This document shows, piece by piece, positions 59,725 to 64,000 of a DNA stretch of 64,000 nt. The DNA is taken from the NCBI GenBank assembly GCA_963850425.1, contig CAWKLF010000001.1, positions 2,217,658-2,281,657 on the forward strand, in the 5' to 3' direction. Source of the DNA: Gp1-AA133 sp963850425. Its GTDB lineage: Bacteria > Acidobacteriota > Terriglobia > Terriglobales > Acidobacteriaceae. The translations under genes and the position numbers were made by a program. Numbering within the stretch: the stretch's first letter is position 1; each line of letters starts with the position of its first letter. The notes under the pieces are model-generated. The model made no database searches. It was given only the letters and a program-made list of their open reading frames with translations, and was not told where the DNA came from.

Positions 59725-60195
59725 ATGGAAACACTCACCCTGTCGGACTACGAGGCGCTGGCGGAACTGCGTTACCAGATACGCCGCTTTCTCGCGTTCA
59801 GCGAGCAGGCGGCCCGTGGCGCGGGTCTGGAGCCCAGACAGCACCAATTGATGCTCGCGTTGAAAGGGCTGCCCCCCAGGAGCCGGCCCACGATCGGAGA
59901 ACTGGCGGAGCGTTTGCAGATTCAGCACCACAGTGCGGTCGAACTTGTGAATCGATTGGTGGCCGCGGGATACATCCGGAGGACGCGCGCCGACGAAGAC
60001 CGGCGGGAGGTCTTGCTGTCTCTTATGCCCAAGGGTGAGAGGGTATTGCGACAGCTGTCCCTGCACCACCGGACGGAACTACGCTTGGCGGGCCCAGCGC
60101 TGGTGGCGGCGCTGCGAAGAGCCGTGCAAGGATCTCGAGGTTCTGACGGCACGCGCACGAAAGTGCGTGCGGGAAAACGGAGATCAGCCAGTTAG
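59725..60195 (+). CDS. MarR family transcriptional regulator
   Basis: A dimeric winged-helix regulator. RYQIRRFLAFSEQAARGAGL opens the first helix, LEPRQHQLMLALKGLP follows, TIGELAERLQIQHHSAVELV is the recognition region, and GYIRRTRADEDRREVLLSLM the wing. The frame ends at 60195 after ~157 residues, but the final ~20 residues look shifted: dropping one G near 60130 would give VQDLEVLTARARKCVRENG and end at 60220. This lies where sequence quality begins to fall. It is divergent from purB. Confidence 0.85.
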   Translation: METLTLSDYEALAELRYQIRRFLAFSEQAARGAGLEPRQHQLMLALKGLPPRSRPTIGELAERLQIQHHSAVELVNRLVAAGYIRRTRADEDRREVLLSLMPKGERVLRQLSLHHRTELRLAGPALVAALRRAVQGSRGSDGTRTKVRAGKRRSAS

Positions 60196-60303
60196 CCTGA
60201 AAAATGGCCAGGATTCCTGAAGCAATGGCCACGTTGGTCAGCCGTTTGAGGATAGGGTGAAGGCGTCGATTACACCAAAAACAATATTGTAACTGCGTGA
60301 TGT

Positions 60304-61290
60304 CTACTTAATATTCTGTGCGGCTGCAACGTGAATTTCACTGGCGGGAATACTCTTCTGCGCGGCTTCGATCAGTGGCCGGAGTGAATCCACCGATATG
60401 CCCAGGGTGCCACCGGAGAAGCCGTCGATATAGGCGGAATTGATGCCAATCACCTGGCCTTCGGAGTTGAAAATGGTCCTCCGCTGCCGCCATGGGCAGT
60501 AGGGGCGTCATAGATCAGCTTGTCGCCCACCACGTCTCCCAGGTGTCCGACCGTGGCGGAGGGGCGGATCAGGGACAGACTGCCAGTTCGCTGGCGGCGC
60601 CAATGTCGTCGTGGCGATAGGCGAGTCGCTCGTATACCTCGGTCGGCGACTTTGCCACCATGCCAGCGACTCCCATCGGGTATCCAATCACAGTGACCAG
60701 TTCCCCGGGAGGTGTGGGCTGTTTCGCGAGAGGCAACGGTTCCAGATTGCGAGTGGCCTGCGAAAATTCAACGTGAAGAATGGCTAGATCGCTGCGTGCT
60801 GAGACCACCGTGGGTGTCAGCTCAAACGCGGTAGGAGACCCGGGAAAAAATGCAACCAGTTTCTCCAGCGTCGGAACGGCTCCGCGTCGGATATCGCGTC
60901 GGCTTGTGGATCGCCATACCAAGGTTCCGAGACGTGCCGATTGGTCGCCATGAGTCCGTTGGCAACGATGAAGCCGGTGCCAGATACTCGGGCGCGCAGG
61001 CGCGCCGGCTGGTTGGCAAATCCCACCTGGTAAACGCCGAACACATAGCAAATTGAATTACGATACCGATTCAAGACCACGACCGGCATGGCCTGCTCTT
61101 GCTTGAGCAACTGCACCTGCTGGTTCAGCATTCGCACCTGATCCTGAAGGTCGTTGGTCGGGGCGGGAGCGTAGAAGTGTAGAAGCAGCCCCGTCGAAAC
61201 CAGCAGGAACACTGCTGCACTCGTGCCTACGAGCCATGTCCACCTCTCGCCCGCCGGATCCACCTCGAGATTTTGATCGTGCTCGGACAT
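60304..61290 (-). pseudogene. trypsin-like serine protease, frameshifted
   Basis: A membrane-anchored S1C/trypsin-like protease of ~328 residues if repaired. From the ATG at 61290: a cytoplasmic N-terminus, one span (WLVGTSAAVFLLVSTGLLLHF), a coiled-coil-like helix (VRMLNQQVQLLKQEQA), then GTGFIVANGLMATNRHV with the catalytic His, SARSDLAILHVEF with Asp, and AHGGSGGP with Ser, ending SEIHVAAAQNIK and TAG. At least three one-base shifts are needed, near 60885, 60577 and 60478. The mirror copy at 61746-62711 has different errors and confirms the missing bases in places, so the true gene is probably intact. Confidence 0.8.
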
Positions 61291-61745
61291 AAAAGTTTGT
61301 GTTCGCAGCACTCTGTCGGGGAGGTGGATAGAGGCAGAGGCGGATTTTGGTACCCACCTATCTTGCAGGCCGACACTGTTTTTCAAAAGTCACCGAAGAC
61401 GATGTACCAAGGCGGGAATACATTACCGCACTTTGCGGCGAGCGCGAGGGCGCTAAGATTATGATACATAAAGACTTGCGATTCCGCCTGGCCCGTCGGT
61501 AACTGCTTGCCAAGTTCGATTGGAGACCGCTACGAGGATGTCAGTTACCGACGGGCCAGGCGGTAATACTCATAATCTTTAGCGCCCTCGCGCTCCGCCG
61601 CAAAGTGCGGTAATGTATTCCCGCCTTGGTACATCGTCTTCGGTGACTTTTGAAAAACAGTGTCGGCCTGCAAGATAGGGCGGGTACCAAAATCCGCCTC
61701 TGCTCTATCCGCCTCCCCGACAGAGTGCTGCGAACACAAACTTTT

Positions 61746-62711
61746 ATGTCCGAGCACGATCAAAATCTCGAGGTGGATCCGGCGGGCGAGAGTTGGACAT
61801 GGCTCGTCGGCACGAGTGTAGCAGTGTTCCTGCTGGTCTAGACGGGGTTGCTTCTAACTTCTACGCTCCCGCCCCGACCAACGACCTCCGGTCAGGTGCC
61901 AATGCTGAACCAGCAGGTGCAGTTGCTCAAGCAAGAGCAGGCCAAGTAATTCAATTTGCTATGAGTCGGCGTTTACGGGTGGGATTTGCCAACCAGCCGG
62001 CGCGCCTCGGCGCCCCAACTATCTCGACACGGCTTCATCGTTGCCAACGGACTCATAACACAATCAGCAAGTCTCGGAACTTTGGTTGTGGCGATCCAGA
62101 AGCCGACGCGCTGATCCGACACAGACGTCCGAACACTGGAGAAACTCGTTGCTATTTTTTCCCGGTCTTCCTACCGCGTTTTTGAGGAGCTGACACCCAC
62201 GGTGGTCTCAGCACGCAGCGATCTAGCCATTCTTCACGTTGAATTTTCGCAGGCCACTCCGCAATCTGGAACCGTTGCCTCTCGCGAAACAGCCCACAGC
62301 CTCGGGGGAACTGGTCACTTGTGATTGGATACCCGGATGGGAGTCGCTGAGCAGTGGGTGGCAAAGTCGCCGACCGAGGTATACGAGCGACTCGCCTATC
62401 GCCACGACGAGACGGCGACCGGCAAAATGAAGACTCCTGATCCGCCCCTGCCCCACGGTCGGACACCTGGGAGACGTGGTGGGCGACGAGAGGATCTATG
62501 ACGCCCCTACTGCCCATGGCGGCAGCGAAGGATTAGTCTTCAACTCCGAAGGCCAGGTGATTGGCATCAATTCCGCCTATATCGACGGCTTCTCCGGTGG
62601 CACCCCCTGGGCCGTATCGGTGGATTCACTCCGAGCACTAGATCGAAGCCGCGCAGAAGAGTTATTCCCGCCAGTGAAATTCACGTTGCAGCCGCACAGA
62701 ATATTAAGTAG
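61746..62711 (+). pseudogene. damaged mirror copy of the protease gene
   Basis: Reverse-complement duplicate of 60304-61290. MSEHDQNLEVDPAGESWTWL is followed by a stop at about residue 32. GGSGGP became GGSEGL, but the sequence after it (FNSEGQVIGINSAYIDGF) is in frame here and shows where the left copy lost a base. Not an independent gene. Confidence 0.85.
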
Positions 62712-62829
62712 ACGTTTTCGCGCAGTTACAATATTGTTTTTGGTGTAATCGACGCCTTGAGCCCTATCCTCAAACGGCTGAGCCAACGTGGCCCTGCTTA
62801 AGAAAATCCTCGGCCATTTTTCAGGCTAA

Positions 62830-63312
62830 CTGGCTGATCTGCAGTTTTCCCGCACGCGGCTTTTCGTGCGCGTGGTGCCAGAACCTCAGAGATCCTTGCA
62901 CGGCTCTTCGCAGCGCCGCCGCGGGCGCTGGGGCCCGCCAAGCATAAAAAGGTCCGGTGGTGCAGGGACAAGTTTATCGCGATACCTCTCACCCTTGGGC
63001 ATGAGAGGACGGCAAGACCTCCCGCCGGTCTTCGTGGGGGCGCGTCCTCGGATGTATCCCGCGGCCACCAAATCAATTCACAAGTTCGACCCGCGCTTGT
63101 GGTGCTGAATCAGCAGAACGCTCCGCCAGTTCTCCGATCGTGGCCGGCTCGCTGGGGGGCAGCCCTTTCAACGCGAGAGCCGTCCATTGGTGCTGTCTGG
63201 GCTCCGGACCCCGCGCCACGGGCCGCCTGCTCGCTGAGAGGGGAAAAAAACCATATGCTGGTAACGCAGTTCCGCCAGCGCCTGCATCAAACCGACAGGT
63301 GAGTGTTTACAT
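62830..63312 (-). pseudogene. damaged mirror copy of the MarR gene
   Basis: Duplicate of 59725-60220 with several frameshifts; fragments such as LAELRYQHMVFFPSQRAG and MVAAGYIRGRAPTKTGGRS are recognisable in different frames. The ATG corresponds to 63312. Confidence 0.85.
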
Positions 63313-63531
63313 GCGCGGATTATATCGCGGCAAGACCAATGCTCTTTGATGCGTCTCGTGCTCCGACGTGCGCTTTCGCTTCGGAGTTTCAGCAAGGCGG
63401 AGCTAGCTTGTTCGGCGCGGGCAAATACTATCGCTATCCGCTCCCACTCCATGCGACCTCCTTCCGTGCAGGCCTCTCCGCACTCGTTTACAATCCTCAG
63501 TTCTCGATTTTCAGGTGATGGGAGAAGCCCC

Positions 63532-64000
63532 TTGATCCACGTTATACGCGCCCCAATATGGGGCGCATCTCAAACCGAAGACAATCGTTTTCGCAACTGG
63601 CTGGCAAATAGGAACTCACAGCCACAGATAATCTCGCCGAGGGCAGCGTTGCCCTAAGGAAGCCGCGAAAGCCATTCACGAGAGCGCGCGAAGTTTAAGT
63701 TCGAACACATCCCAGGAAATAGAGGCCTAAGGTACGGCATGACGTGATTGGGGTTGCCGCCGCGGTCGCCGAGATCGTCGGCCCTCACGCGCGCTGAGTT
63801 CCACTACGGGTTGAGCCTCGAACGAGGGGGTCGACACCGCTCAAGACCCTTCTCATCGGGCAGGCCTCGACCATCATTGCCGACGAGCCTCACTGGCCTC
63901 GCAGTATTGGAACGTCGAGTTTGGGAGTTCAAGGACACTCCGAGAATCGGGCCGCACACGCGCGTGTTGGCGCGGAACCGATCACGTTTGGATTTAAGCT
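63532..64000 (+). pseudogene. damaged mirror copy of the purB 5' end, cut by the contig end
   Basis: Duplicate of 59047-59507. The TTG start is followed at once by the loss of one C (GATCCACG for GATCCCACG), and further indels follow. The contig ends inside it. Confidence 0.9.

Larger units (their letters stand above)
59047..61505. repeat. left arm of the terminal fold-back inverted repeat
   Basis: This 2459-bp stretch recurs as a reverse complement at 61542-64000. The two outer ends agree exactly (AGCTTAAATCC at 59047 and its reverse complement ending at 64000), and arm lengths are equal. The arms diverge by many small mismatches and indels. Confidence 0.95.
61542..64000. repeat. right arm of the terminal fold-back inverted repeat, error-rich
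   Basis: Degraded reverse complement of 59047-61505, starting after a 36-bp loop at 61506-61541. Every gene in it is broken: the protease copy at 61746-62711, the MarR copy at 62830-63312 and the 5' part of purB at 63532-64000. The errors are mostly single-base indels in homopolymers. Confidence 0.95.

Noticed and set aside
59047..64000. Terminal inverted repeats of a transposon
   Set aside because: The arms hold whole housekeeping genes and meet at a 36-bp loop; there is no transposase or target-site duplication.
61545..64000. Second, independent copies of protease, marR and purB as paralogues
   Set aside because: Exact mirror length and error pattern fit a duplicated read, not paralogues.

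Overview
The window looks like a piece of an Acidobacteriota chromosome or metagenome-assembled contig, probably class Terriglobia. This rests on protein style, high-GC coding, many secreted proteins of unknown function, and Q/P-rich and A/K-rich proteins; it is an inference, not a database result. About 58 kb is ordinary housekeeping and accessory chromosome. There is no prophage, integrase, transposase, CRISPR array or obvious genomic island.

Layout. 1-5.1 kb: two unknown proteins, a promoter with a long structured leader, and nrdJ (class II, B12-dependent ribonucleotide reductase). 5.1-10.3 kb: secreted and outer-membrane proteins, including a phosphoesterase, a Lys-tailed protein and a probable beta-barrel in a row. 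10.5-18.6 kb: a minus-strand aromatic amino acid block, trpC-trpF-trpB-trpA-chorismate mutase-DAHP synthase-tyrA, followed by a 3-oxoacid CoA-transferase pair. 18.8-36.9 kb: amidohydrolase, tRNA-Leu(CAG), OsmC, metallophosphoesterase, aldo/keto reductase, gamma-glutamyltransferase, mtnA, pyrE, a CPBP protease, a di-haem oxidoreductase and several unknowns. 37-46 kb: uvrA, an STN-like secreted protein, a LigD-type end-joining ligase split at a homopolymer, a Nudix hydrolase and a second CPBP protease. 46.3-49 kb: a structured RNA with its own promoter and terminator, then a MurU-like nucleotidyltransferase and an AmgK-RapZ-C fusion kinase. 49-58 kb: ECF sigma factor, OsmC-like protein, ubiX, a ChaN-domain protein, a LuxR regulator, a flavin monooxygenase, larB and a triple-BON protein. 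58.1-60.2 kb: purB and a MarR regulator.

The last 5 kb are not normal. Positions 59047-61505 recur as a degraded reverse complement at 61542-64000 around a 36-bp loop, and the ends match exactly (59047 + 64000 = 61505 + 61542). The right arm is full of indels, and a protease gene near the hinge is also frameshifted in the left arm. This is most simply a fold-back read or assembly artefact, so genes after about 61.5 kb should not be counted. Three further single-base frameshifts (about 43.8, 47.4 and 49.2 kb) break otherwise intact genes and may be residual sequencing indels.

The most distinctive biological pattern is a set of at least 15 short tandem arrays with a strict 7-bp period but different units. 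They lie almost only in gaps between genes, including gaps inside the trp/aro block. A second family with an 8-9-bp period (CACGGAGG-like) behaves the same way. Some arrays supply stop codons or terminal codons of genes. Other points of interest are the AmgK-RapZ fusion, the A9 tract between the two LigD domains, the ~300-nt RNA carrying a 20-codon ORF whose ribosome site is base-paired, a secreted 11-residue-repeat protein, and a triple-repeat membrane protein.
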